From assembly GCA_027449125.1 (NCBI GenBank), contig DAIDME010000110.1, positions 1 through 58,357 on the forward strand: 58,357 bases of DNA, given 5' to 3'. The notes under the pieces were generated by a model, which was not told where the DNA came from, made no database searches, and saw nothing but the letters and a program-made list of their open reading frames with translations. The translations under genes were made by a program, and so were the position numbers. Source of the DNA: Solirubrobacterales bacterium. Lineage in GTDB: Bacteria; Actinomycetota; Thermoleophilia; Solirubrobacterales; Solirubrobacteraceae. This document shows positions 16,707-24,324 of the stretch, piece after piece (within the stretch, counting starts at the first letter, position 1; every line of letters begins with the position of its first letter).

Positions 16707-17399
16707 GTGGCTTCCACCCTGCGCCCCGATCAGCTCGCGAGCCTGCTGCGACGAGCGGTGCGGGAGCGCCTTCTGCTGCCCGGCCAGACGCTCAACCAGG
16801 ACGAGCTCGCGTCGCGCTTCGGGGTGAGCCGCATACCGCTGCGCGAGGCCCTGCGCACGCTCGCGGGCGAGGGCCTGATCGTGATGCGCCCCGGCATCGG
16901 CGCCGTCGTCGCCGAGCTGCGACCGGACGAGCTGGAGGAGCTCCTGGATCTGCGGATGGCGCTCGAGCCGCAGCTGCTCACCTCGGTCGTCGGCAAGGTC
17001 AGCGCGGAGCAGCTCGCCGAGCTGCGCGCGCACGCGCGGCGACTCGACGAGCTGGCGGTCGAGGGCGACGTCGACAGCTGGTGCTCGGAGCACTACGCCT
17101 TCCACCGCCGCCTGCTCGAGCTCGCAGGACGGCGCCACTCGCTGCGGCTCGTGATGCAGGTGATAAACCTGATGGAGCCCTATGCGCGGGTCGATGCCTC
17201 GCTGGCATCGGACGGGATGCGCAGCCGCTGCGACCACACGATGCTCCTCGATGCGATCGAGGCAGGCGATCGCGACGCCACGCGTGAACGCGCGGCGGCG
17301 ATGATCGAAGCTTCGCGCACGCGGCTCACCGGACTGATCCAGGACCAGCCCGCCGACGAGGATCCGCTGGCCGCGATGCTCGTCGACCTCAAGCGATGA
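16707..17399 (+). CDS. GntR-family regulator (FCD/FadR subfamily)
   Basis: 230 residues from the GTG at 16707; a GTG at 16680 would add nine residues but place the start ahead of the likely -10. The N-terminal winged helix (about 15-75, SRFGVSRIPLREALRTLAGE) is followed by an all-helical FCD ligand domain (about 85-210) with the metal-binding pattern Asp in LLDLRMALE, His in HYAFHRRL and His in CDHTMLLDAI. It sits between two paralogous importers and is divergent from the first, so it probably controls one or both in response to a carboxylate or related ligand. Confidence 0.88.
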   Translation: MASTLRPDQLASLLRRAVRERLLLPGQTLNQDELASRFGVSRIPLREALRTLAGEGLIVMRPGIGAVVAELRPDELEELLDLRMALEPQLLTSVVGKVSAEQLAELRAHARRLDELAVEGDVDSWCSEHYAFHRRLLELAGRRHSLRLVMQVINLMEPYARVDASLASDGMRSRCDHTMLLDAIEAGDRDATRERAAAMIEASRTRLTGLIQDQPADEDPLAAMLVDLKR

Positions 17400-17439
17400 C
17401 CCGGGCGCGCGCGAGGCGGCCCGGGTAGCACGGAGCGCC

Positions 17440-18318
17440 GTGAGCAGCGCCCTGGCCAACGGTGCACTGGGCGGCGGCCTGATCGGCCTTGCTGCCGCCG
17501 GGTTCACCGCGCTCTGGCGGCTGACGGGCGTGCTCAACCTGGCGCAGGGCGCGTTGATGATCGCCGGCGCCTACGCGACCTGGGCGGTGGCGGCGGCGCT
17601 CGACGCCCCAGCCGGCCTGCTGGTCGCGCTGCTCGTCGGCGGCCTCATCGGGTACGCGCTCCAGCGCGGCCTGCTGAACCTGCTCCTGGGCCAGCCCGGC
17701 TACCTCGCGCTGGCGGGCACCTTCAGCGTCGGCCTGGCGCTCGACTCGCTGGCCACACTGCTGTTCTCGAATGACTACCGGGTGGTGCCCTCCGTGATCA
17801 CCACAACCGTGATCACGCTCGGCCCCCTGCACCTGGTCGCCGCCGGACTGGTGGCCTTCTGCTGCGCGGCGCTTGCCACGGGCGCGCTCGGCCACCTGCT
17901 CCGGCACACCCACTTTGGGCTCGCGCTGCGCGCCGCGAGCATCGATCGCGACGCCGGGCGGCTGACCGGGCTGCCGGTGCCGGCGCTGTTCGGCGTGGCC
18001 GCGGCGCTGAGCGCGGCCGCGGCCACCTTCGCGGGCGGACTGCTGTCGCTGACAGGCCCCTTCACGGCAACCGACGGAAACCAGCTGCTGGTGCTGATCG
18101 CCGCCGCCGCGATGATCGGCGGCGCCGGCAGGCTCTGGCGGGCATTCGCCGCCGGTGTCCTGCTGGGCGCGATCGAGGGAACCGTGGGCTACCTCGCCCC
18201 GGCGGCGCTCACCGACGCGTTGGCGATCGTGATCCTGCTCGCGGCGCTGGCGCTGGCGCCGCGAGCGCGTGACGCCCTCGGCCGGACCGGCGTCGGCGGG
18301 CTCGGGGGCCTGTCGTGA
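17440..18318 (+). CDS. livH: Second ABC importer permease (LivH-like)
   Basis: 292 residues from the GTG at 17440, with GGAG four bases upstream. LivH features: LIGLAAAGFTALWRLTGVLN, NLAQGALMIAGAYATW, coupling loop ASIDRDAGRLTG and the GGAGRLWRAFAAGVLLGAIEG segment. It is 41 bases after gntR and overlaps livM by GTGA, so gntR-livHMGF is probably one transcript. Confidence 0.9.
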   Translation: MSSALANGALGGGLIGLAAAGFTALWRLTGVLNLAQGALMIAGAYATWAVAAALDAPAGLLVALLVGGLIGYALQRGLLNLLLGQPGYLALAGTFSVGLALDSLATLLFSNDYRVVPSVITTTVITLGPLHLVAAGLVAFCCAALATGALGHLLRHTHFGLALRAASIDRDAGRLTGLPVPALFGVAAALSAAAATFAGGLLSLTGPFTATDGNQLLVLIAAAAMIGGAGRLWRAFAAGVLLGAIEGTVGYLAPAALTDALAIVILLAALALAPRARDALGRTGVGGLGGLS

Positions 18319-19229
18319 GCACGTTTGTGGAGAGCACGCTGACGACGCTCTGTCTGTACGTAGTGGTCGCTCAGTCGTGGAACCTGATCGGCGGGCTGGC
18401 GGGCTACGCGAGCTTCGGTCAGGTCGCCTTCTACGGTGTCGGCGGCTACGCCGTCGCGCTGCTGATGCTCGACGCCTCGCTCAGCTTCTGGGTGGCGCTG
18501 CCGCTAGCCGCCTTGGTGGCGGGCGCCTACGGCCTGTTGCTCGGCCTGCCGCTGCTGCGCCTGCGCGGGGAGTACTTCGCCGTCGCGACGCTCGTAGCGG
18601 CAGCTGCCACCCAGGCACTGGCCGCCTGGCAGCCGGCGTTCACGAGCCAGGGGGCGGGACTGACGATCACCACCGTCGGCACCCACCAGACGACCCCGTA
18701 CCTGGGGGCGGGCGGCTTCACGCTGCTGTTCGCCGGTCTCGCCGCCTTCTCCGTCGGCGTGGTCGCGGTGCTCACGCACACCCGGCTCGGCTACGCGCTG
18801 CGCGTGATCCGCGACGACGAGCGGCTGGCACGCGCCGTCGGCGTGCGCGCCGGCTGGACGAAGCTGACCGCCTTTGCGGTTTCGGCCGCGCTCGCCGGGC
18901 TGGCGGGCGGAGCCAGCGCCTTCAGGCTCGTCACCGTCACACCCGGCCAGATGTTCGATCCGACGATCACAGTGCTGACGATCGCGATGGTCGTCCTCGG
19001 CGGCGCCGGCACCGTGTTCGGCCCCGTGATCGGAGCGGTGGCACTGACCGCGCTGACCACCGCCGTGGACGCCGTGCTGCCGTCCTCACGGGACCTGGTG
19101 CTGGCACTGGTGATCCTCGCCGCGGTCGTGTTCGTTCCCCGCGGACTCGGTCGCAGCGGCCACATGGTCCGGCTCTTCGCGCCGCTCACGGAGCTGCGCC
19201 GGCCGCGGCAGCGGCCGCTGCTGCGATGA
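18315..19229 (+). CDS. livM: Second ABC importer permease (LivM-like)
   Basis: 304 residues from the GTG at 18315. LivM signature segments are present: NLIGGLAGYASFGQVAFYGV, LRLRGEYFAVATL, the coupling loop IRDDERLARAVGV and GGAGTVFGPVIGAVAL. About eight to nine membrane segments. Coupled to its neighbours by GTGA upstream and ATGA downstream. Confidence 0.92.
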   Translation: MSTFVESTLTTLCLYVVVAQSWNLIGGLAGYASFGQVAFYGVGGYAVALLMLDASLSFWVALPLAALVAGAYGLLLGLPLLRLRGEYFAVATLVAAAATQALAAWQPAFTSQGAGLTITTVGTHQTTPYLGAGGFTLLFAGLAAFSVGVVAVLTHTRLGYALRVIRDDERLARAVGVRAGWTKLTAFAVSAALAGLAGGASAFRLVTVTPGQMFDPTITVLTIAMVVLGGAGTVFGPVIGAVALTALTTAVDAVLPSSRDLVLALVILAAVVFVPRGLGRSGHMVRLFAPLTELRRPRQRPLLR

Positions 19230-19996
19230 GCGAGGCCTCGTCACCCACCGCCCCGCCACGGCTGGAGGCCATCGGGCTGAGCTGCCGGTTCGGCGGGGTA
19301 CACGCCCTGAGCGACGTCTCGGTGCGCGTCGCCGACGGGCAGATCGCCGTGCTTCTGGGACCCAACGGCGCGGGCAAGTCCGTGTTCGTGGATGTTGTCT
19401 GCGGAGAGCTGCAGGCCAGCGCCGGCCGGGTGCTGATCGGCGGCCGCGACCTGACCCACAGCCCCGGCTGGCGGCTGGTGTGCCACGGCGTCGCCCGCAC
19501 CTTCCAGGTACCAAGACCGCTGCGCAGCTGCACCGTCTGGGAGAACGTCCACGGTGCCGCGAGTCGTGTGCGTGAGCCCAATGAACATCACCACGCCTCC
19601 GCCCGGGGTCGAGCCGAGCAGGCTTTGGCGAGGGTGGGGTTGCTGCACCGCCGCGACTCGCGGCCGGACTGCCTCTCACTCGCGGAGCTGCGCAAGCTCG
19701 AGCTCGCGCGGGCGCTCGCGCTCGCGCCGCGCCTGCTGCTCCTGGACGAGCCGATGGCCGGCCTCAGCGCGGCGGAGATCGACGACACGGTGGGGCTGCT
19801 GGCCGAGCTGCGGGCGCAGGGCATCGCGATCCTCGCCGTCGAGCACGTCATGCAGGCGGTCCTGGCGATGGCTGACGTCGTCTACTTCCTGCACCAGGGG
19901 AGCGTGCTGCGCAGTGGGCCGCCGGCAGACATCCTGGCTGACAGGCGCGTCGTCGCCATGTATCTCGGCGTCCCCCTGGGCGCCATCGCCGGCTGA
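19226..19996 (+). CDS. livG: Second ABC importer ATPase (LivG-like)
   Basis: 256 residues from the ATG at 19226. Walker A GPNGAGKS near 47, Walker B LLLLDEPMAGLS, switch His in AVEHVM. The signature is LSLAELRKLELARAL, a known LivG style. The frame is open for another 957 bases upstream, but that part lies over livM in another frame and is not coding. Confidence 0.92.
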   Translation: MSEASSPTAPPRLEAIGLSCRFGGVHALSDVSVRVADGQIAVLLGPNGAGKSVFVDVVCGELQASAGRVLIGGRDLTHSPGWRLVCHGVARTFQVPRPLRSCTVWENVHGAASRVREPNEHHHASARGRAEQALARVGLLHRRDSRPDCLSLAELRKLELARALALAPRLLLLDEPMAGLSAAEIDDTVGLLAELRAQGIAILAVEHVMQAVLAMADVVYFLHQGSVLRSGPPADILADRRVVAMYLGVPLGAIAG

Positions 19997-20002
19997 ACGG
20001 CG

Positions 20003-20701
20003 GTGGCGGTGCGGCTGCGGGTTGACCAGCTGACCGTCATGCGGCGGCAGAGCGCGGCCATCGACCGCCTCGAGCTGCAGATCGATGGAGCTGAGCTGGT
20101 TGCGCTCGTCGGACCCAACGGCGCCGGCAAGACGACGCTGCTGCGCACGCTCTCGGGCCTGATCGCGCCCCAGCAGGGCAGCATCACCCTGCTCGGCACC
20201 GACATCACCCACCTGGCGCCCGAGGAGCGGGTCAAGCGCGGGCTGGTGCACGTGCCCGAGGGACGGCGGCTGTTCGGGGCGCTGAGCGTTGCCGAGAATC
20301 TCGAGCTCGGCTGCTGGTGCCACGGTGACCGCGATCTGGGGCGCGTGCTCGGCTGGCTGCCTGAGCTTCAGTCGTTGCTGGAGCAGCCGGCCGGCAGCCT
20401 GAGCACGGCAGAGGCACAGCTCTGCGCGGTCGGGCGCGCGCTGGCGGCCAACCCCGCGGTGCTGCTGATCGACGAGATCTCGCTCGGCCTCGCACCGGCG
20501 GCCGCCAGCCGGCTGTTCTCACTGCTGCCGGAGCTCGTCTCGACCGGCATGGCGGTGCTGTTCGTCGAGCAGGATGTGGGCCGGGCGCTCTCGGTCGCCG
20601 ACCGTGTCTACGCGCTCGATCGTGGCCGCGTAGTCGCCGCCGGGCCGCCGGGCGAGCTGCTGGTGCACAAGGCCTTTCGCGACTTCGAGCTGGGGGGTTG
20701 A
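20003..20701 (+). CDS. livF: Second ABC importer ATPase (LivF-like)
   Basis: 232 residues from the GTG at 20003, six bases after livG. Walker A GPNGAGKTT near 39, Walker B LLIDEISLGLAP and FVEQDV. The signature reads LSTAEAQLCAVGRAL where LivF proteins normally have LSGGEQQ; both glycines are lost, so ATPase efficiency may differ. Last gene of this operon; the binding-protein gene converges on it 18 bases away. Confidence 0.9.
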   Translation: MAVRLRVDQLTVMRRQSAAIDRLELQIDGAELVALVGPNGAGKTTLLRTLSGLIAPQQGSITLLGTDITHLAPEERVKRGLVHVPEGRRLFGALSVAENLELGCWCHGDRDLGRVLGWLPELQSLLEQPAGSLSTAEAQLCAVGRALAANPAVLLIDEISLGLAPAAASRLFSLLPELVSTGMAVLFVEQDVGRALSVADRVYALDRGRVVAAGPPGELLVHKAFRDFELGG

Positions 20702-20719
20702 GGGGGCGGCCGGTGCGGC

Positions 20720-22012
20720 TCAGTGGCCACTGGCGTGCTCCACCTCCCGGAACACGAGCGCGCCGCGGCGACCGAGGAGCAACCGCGCGACGGCCGGGAT
20801 CTCACCAACCTGCGCGCCGTCCGCGTCCAGCCTGAAGGTGCCGTCGAGCGTGCGCAGGCGACCGGAGAGCCGTGAGAGCGCGGCCCGCAGGCCGAGCTGC
20901 GTGGCCGTGGTCGCCTGCCCGAGCGCCGCACCGATCACGAGCCCCGTGTTGTAACCGGCGACGTTGAGGAAGTTGAGCGGGCTTGCGGGTGCGCGGCCGG
21001 GGCCGTCCACGGTCGCCTGCGGGTAGAGCGCCCGTTCCAGCCCGGTGTCGGTGAGCCCCGTGCTGGGCTGCGGCCGCTGCACGAAGGGCGGGAATCCGTA
21101 GCTGTAGGTCCCGGCCAGCGCGCCGGTACCCACGGCGTGCCGGAGCACGCCGGGAAGCTGGCCGGCAAACACTGTGAAGACGAACCTGAAGCGATGCCCG
21201 GACGCCCTCAGCTGCCTCAGGAAGGCGATGTCATTGCTCGTGTAACCGAGCTCGATGATCGCGCTGGCGTGGCGCGCGGCGGCCTGCCCTAGGAACGCCC
21301 TGTAGTCGCCGTTGGTCGTCGCGACGCCCTGGCTGATCACCGGCTCGTCGCCGTGCAGCGTGAGCGCTGCGGCGATCGTCTGATCCTGGGAGGCGTCAAA
21401 GTAGTTGCGGCCGTACACCAGCGCGACACGGCGGACGTGGCGGGACACCAGCAGCCGTGCCAGGCCGTCGGGCCAGACGGTGGACGTCGGCAGGTCGCAG
21501 AGCACGATGTATGGGTTCCCAGCCGTGAAGAAGCTTGCGCCCGTGCCCGACTGATCGAACAGCAGCACTCCGTTGTGCCGCGCGACGCTGATCGCGGGCG
21601 CGGTCAGCACCGAGCCGAAGTCCGAGACGAGGATGCCGACGTGGTCGCGGGTGACGAGCCGCGCGTAGAGCCGGCCCGCGCGGACGGCGGAGCTGCGGTC
21701 GTCATATGCGATCAGCCGCACGGGCTCGCGCCGGTCGAGCGCCCGGACCCAGACGCCTCCCTCTGCGTCTGTCCGGCGCACCCAGAGCCGCAGGCCCGCC
21801 AGCTCCGGCAGCGAAGATGACGCAAACGGTCCGCTGCCGGCATAGAGGGTTCCGATCGTCAGCACACCATCGCCGCCCAGGGTGCCGCCCGCGGTTGCGG
21901 CGCAGCCGGACGTCACCGACGCGAGTACAGCCGCCAGGCCCAGCACGACGACTCCCCGGCGCCCGGCACGCCGGCGTGCCGGGCAAGCTCTCCACGAGCG
22001 CTCTGAAAACAC
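20720..22012 (-). CDS. Lipoprotein substrate receptor of the second ABC importer
   Basis: 430 residues from the GTG at 22012, chosen because AGGAGAGG lies eight bases upstream; another GTG at 22036 would put that Shine-Dalgarno inside the gene. The signal peptide ends in VTSGC, giving lipid-modified Cys37. The ligand domain (LTIGTLYAGSGPFASS onward) is paralogous to the 15267-16544 protein. It is transcribed towards the livHMGF genes it presumably serves, from its own promoter. Confidence 0.9.
   Translation of the reverse strand: MFSERSWRACPARRRAGRRGVVVLGLAAVLASVTSGCAATAGGTLGGDGVLTIGTLYAGSGPFASSSLPELAGLRLWVRRTDAEGGVWVRALDRREPVRLIAYDDRSSAVRAGRLYARLVTRDHVGILVSDFGSVLTAPAISVARHNGVLLFDQSGTGASFFTAGNPYIVLCDLPTSTVWPDGLARLLVSRHVRRVALVYGRNYFDASQDQTIAAALTLHGDEPVISQGVATTNGDYRAFLGQAAARHASAIIELGYTSNDIAFLRQLRASGHRFRFVFTVFAGQLPGVLRHAVGTGALAGTYSYGFPPFVQRPQPSTGLTDTGLERALYPQATVDGPGRAPASPLNFLNVAGYNTGLVIGAALGQATTATQLGLRAALSRLSGRLRTLDGTFRLDADGAQVGEIPAVARLLLGRRGALVFREVEHASGH
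21961..21984. repeat. 24-base perfect palindrome inside the lipoprotein gene
   Basis: GCCCGGCACGC, a central CG, and the exact complement make a 24-base perfect palindrome, about 28 bases after the start codon of the binding-protein gene (codons for the arginine-rich signal-peptide head). In mRNA it would fold into a very stable hairpin close to the initiation site. Confidence 0.6.
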
Positions 22013-22064
22013 CTCGGGTTCCTCTCCTGAAGCCACCGGCCGGACGCTCCCGTTGGCGGCGCGT

Positions 22065-22099
22065 TGCTATATTCGCAGCTCGCCCGGTGGCCGGAGCTG
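22065..22099 (+). promoter_or_regulatory. rpsF promoter and possible S6:S18 leader hairpin
   Basis: TGCTATATT (22065-22073) is an extended -10. Just downstream, CAGCTC (22076-22081) pairs with GAGCTG (22094-22099) around an inner GCC/GGC stem, leaving unpaired bases including a CCG on the 3' side, which resembles the S6:S18 autoregulatory motif known from rpsF leaders. The two readings conflict: a start seven bases after the -10 would begin inside the hairpin, so at most one is probably right. Confidence 0.35.
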
Positions 22100-22127
22100 A
22101 TCTCACGGCTGGTCCGGGCCTCTCACC

Positions 22128-22508
22128 ATGTCCAAAGATCCCATCATTTACGACCTCGTTCTGCTGCTCTCAGCAAGTTCCGACGAGGAGGCCCGCGCCG
22201 CGCTTGTCGGCGAGGTCGAGGCGATGATCGCCTCGGGCGGCGGCGCCGTCTCACTCAAGCAGAGCTGGGGCCAGCGCCCGACCACCTACCGCATCGACCA
22301 CCAGAGCGAAGCTGACTATCACCTGATTCAGTTCAGCGGTCCGCCCGCTCTGCTCGAGGCGCTCTCACACACGCTGCGAATCGCCGACCAGGTGCTGCGC
22401 TTCCGCATCATCAAGGTCCTGCCGGGCACCCCGGCCGCGCCGGAGAGCGCGCCGCCGATCCTCGCCGGAGCGACAGCGGTCGCGGCGAGCGACGACGAAG
22501 CGGCCTGA
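22128..22508 (+). CDS. rpsF: 30S ribosomal protein S6
   Basis: 126-residue platform protein of the small subunit that binds as a heterodimer with S18 (gene at 23194). The alpha/beta S6 fold is recognisable from YDLVLLLSASSDEEA, the WGQRPTTYRIDHQSEADYHL strand pair and VLRFRIIKVL, followed by an Ala/Ser/Glu-rich C-terminal tail of about 25 residues. First gene of the conserved S6-SSB-S18-L9-DnaB block. Confidence 0.95.
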   Translation: MSKDPIIYDLVLLLSASSDEEARAALVGEVEAMIASGGGAVSLKQSWGQRPTTYRIDHQSEADYHLIQFSGPPALLEALSHTLRIADQVLRFRIIKVLPGTPAAPESAPPILAGATAVAASDDEAA

Positions 22509-22536
22509 ACACCGGCACTCCCGGCGGGCCGGTGTT
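22508..22536 (+). terminator. Hairpin between rpsF and ssb
   Basis: AACACCGGC (22508-22516) pairs perfectly with 22528-22536 over an 11-base loop, beginning at the rpsF stop codon. No T-run follows, so it may be a weak terminator or an attenuator that lowers readthrough into ssb. The rest of the 171-base gap holds GTTTGC/GCAAAC (22596-22601 and 22611-22616), possibly operator-like, and a TAGACT at 22634. Confidence 0.5.
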
Positions 22537-22679
22537 GAGGCTCGCGCCGGCCACACGAGCACCGTCGGTCGTGGGAGTGTTACGAATCTGTGCCAGTTTG
22601 CGGGTTGCGGGCAAACGCCGTCCGGCCCCTGCTTAGACTCGCCTCAAGACCCAGCGAAACTGCCGAAAGGAGGCCCGAC

Positions 22680-23147
22680 ATGGCGGGCAACATCAACAGG
22701 GTGATCATCACCGGCAACCTCACGAGGGACCCCGAGCTCCGCACGCTGCCGAGCGGCACGAGCGTCTGCGAGCTGCGCGTAGCCTGCAACGGCCGCAGGC
22801 GCACTGCCGAAGGCAACTGGGAAGACGACCCGAATTACTTCAACGTCTCGGTGTGGGGCCAGCAGGGCGAGAACTGCAAGCGCTACCTTTCCAAGGGGCG
22901 CGGCGTGGCGATCGACGGGCGCCTGCGCTGGCGCGAGTGGGAGACCGAAGGACAAAAGCGCCAAGCTGTCGATATCATCGCTGAGACCGTGCAGTTCCTC
23001 GGCGGCGGCAGCGAAGCTCCGAACGGTAACGGGAACGGCTTTGCCAGCAGCGTCAGCGCTGCGGCGAGCGATATTCCCGTGGATACCGCGGACTTCGTCA
23101 CCGCACCGGTGGGCGGCGGTGTCGCCGAGGACGATATCCCGTTCTGA
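22680..23147 (+). CDS. ssb: Single-stranded DNA-binding protein
   Basis: 155 residues from the ATG at 22680, which has a strong AAAGGAGG upstream. OB-fold core: NRVIITGNLTRDPELR at the start, then the central YFNVSVWGQQGENC and KGRGVAIDGRLRWREW. A flexible Gly/Asn/Ser linker follows and ends in the acidic tip DDIPF that recruits replication and repair partners. Coats single-stranded DNA; expressed with S6 and S18 as in most bacteria. Confidence 0.95.
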   Translation: MAGNINRVIITGNLTRDPELRTLPSGTSVCELRVACNGRRRTAEGNWEDDPNYFNVSVWGQQGENCKRYLSKGRGVAIDGRLRWREWETEGQKRQAVDIIAETVQFLGGGSEAPNGNGNGFASSVSAAASDIPVDTADFVTAPVGGGVAEDDIPF

Positions 23148-23193
23148 TCGCCGGCGACCGATCAGTAACAGAGACTTCGATAGGTGATGATCA

Positions 23194-23520
23194 GTGGCAA
23201 AGCAACGTAGACGGCCGGTTCGCCGGCGTGACAGGAAGGGCGGCCCCTCATCGGGCCGGCGTAAGCCCTGCCCGTACTGCCGCGACAAGGTCGAACAGGT
23301 TGACTACAAGGATGTCTCGCTGCTGAGGCGCTTCATCTCCGACCGGGGCAAGATCCGCTCACGCAGGATCACAGGCGCCTGCCGCAGGCACCAGAGCCAA
23401 GTAGCGCGCGCGGTCAAACGCGCGCGCGAAGTAGCCCTGCTGCCTTACGTGGCGGAGGGCGGTAGTGATCATCGCGAGGGTCGCGGTGGTCGTGACCGTG
23501 ACCGTGACCGTGAGCGCTGA
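23194..23520 (+). CDS. rpsR: 30S ribosomal protein S18 with Arg/Asp tail
   Basis: 108 residues from the GTG at 23194. The S18 core runs from [11 protein letters not shown] to ALLPYV. Cys26, Cys29, Cys63 and His66 form a likely zinc site, so this is a C+ type S18. The C-terminus carries an unusual extension of about 20 residues ending [12 protein letters not shown], encoded by near-identical cgtgac hexamers. S18 is normally about 75-90 residues, so the tail is the odd part. Confidence 0.93.
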   Translation: MAKQRRRPVRRRDRKGGPSSGRRKPCPYCRDKVEQVDYKDVSLLRRFISDRGKIRSRRITGACRRHQSQVARAVKRAREVALLPYVAEGGSDHREGRGGRDRDRDRER

Positions 23521-23556
23521 ACGCGCGCCGATCGAGCAAACCTTTCGGAGGTACTG

Positions 23557-24006
23557 ATGCCACAGGCGATTCTGCTCACCGACGTCGAGTCGCTGGGCGA
23601 GAAGGGCGAGGTCGTAGAGGTCTCGAGCGGCTACCTGCGCAACTATCTGGTTCCGCGCAAGCTCGCTGAGACCGCTACCCAGGGGTCTCTGGAGGCTGCT
23701 CGGCAGCGACACGAGGCGGCCGCGCGCGCAGCACGCGAGGCGGTTGACCGCGCCCGGGAGAACGCCGACCTGCTCGGCAGGACCGTGCTCACGATCCCGC
23801 AACAGGCCGGTGATGACGGTCGCCTGTTCGGTTCGGTCACGAGCCAGGACATCGCCGACGCGATCCGTGACGCGCGCGGGATCCGCATCGACAAGCGCAA
23901 GGTCCAGCTCGACGATCCGATCAAGACCGTTGGCACGCACATGGTCACCGTCGAGGTGGCTGACGGCGTCACCGCGACCATCAAGACGATGGTCGTAGCC
24001 GCCTGA
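23557..24006 (+). CDS. rplI: 50S ribosomal protein L9
   Basis: 149-residue two-domain protein at the base of the L1 stalk. The N-terminal signature GEKGEVVEVSSGYLRNYLVP is intact, followed by the long connecting helix (about 40-75) and the C-terminal domain ending VTVEVADGVTATIK. The ATG at 23557 has CGGAGG eight bases upstream. Third ribosomal gene of the block, 36 bases after rpsR. Confidence 0.95.
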   Translation: MPQAILLTDVESLGEKGEVVEVSSGYLRNYLVPRKLAETATQGSLEAARQRHEAAARAAREAVDRARENADLLGRTVLTIPQQAGDDGRLFGSVTSQDIADAIRDARGIRIDKRKVQLDDPIKTVGTHMVTVEVADGVTATIKTMVVAA

Positions 24007-24324
24007 GGGCAGTGCCGGCGTAGGCGCTCTGCTGCCGTCGCTCAGCCGACCGGCAGCAGCGGCCCGAGGCGAAGGCGGGCCAGCGGCCGGCGCGTGCGAG
24101 CGGCCGCTCGTGGGCCAGGCGACGGGCTAGCGGGGCCAGACGACGGGCTAGCGGGCGGGTCTGCGAATCAGCCGCTGAATGCGGATTACACGCGGGCGCG
24201 ACGCCTGCCGGCGGCCTATCGTTGTTGTCCGGCGGTGAAGCCCCAGGTCCGGCCGCGCGTCCGACGGACACGCTCGGTCACCGCCAGCCTCTGACCACCG
24301 GCCCCTGAGCCCCACGACCGCCAC
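24007..24324. other. 318-base intergenic region between rplI and dnaB
   Basis: No convincing gene on either strand. It holds a tandem pair of 21-base repeats (24112-24153) and several GC-rich inverted segments. A promoter for dnaB could lie here, but no clear -10/-35 pair was found near the dnaB ATG. Confidence 0.6.
24112..24153. repeat. Tandem 21-base repeat, two copies
   Basis: Copies at 24112-24132 and 24133-24153 begin GGGCCAG and end GACGGGCTAGCG, differing at one base (G/A at the eighth position). They lie in the non-coding gap before dnaB. Confidence 0.7.

Noticed and set aside
18269..19225. Upstream extension of the second livG frame (total 575 codons)
   Set aside because: The first 319 codons lie over livM in another frame and look non-coding; the ABC ATPase begins cleanly at the ATG at 19226 in an ATGA overlap.
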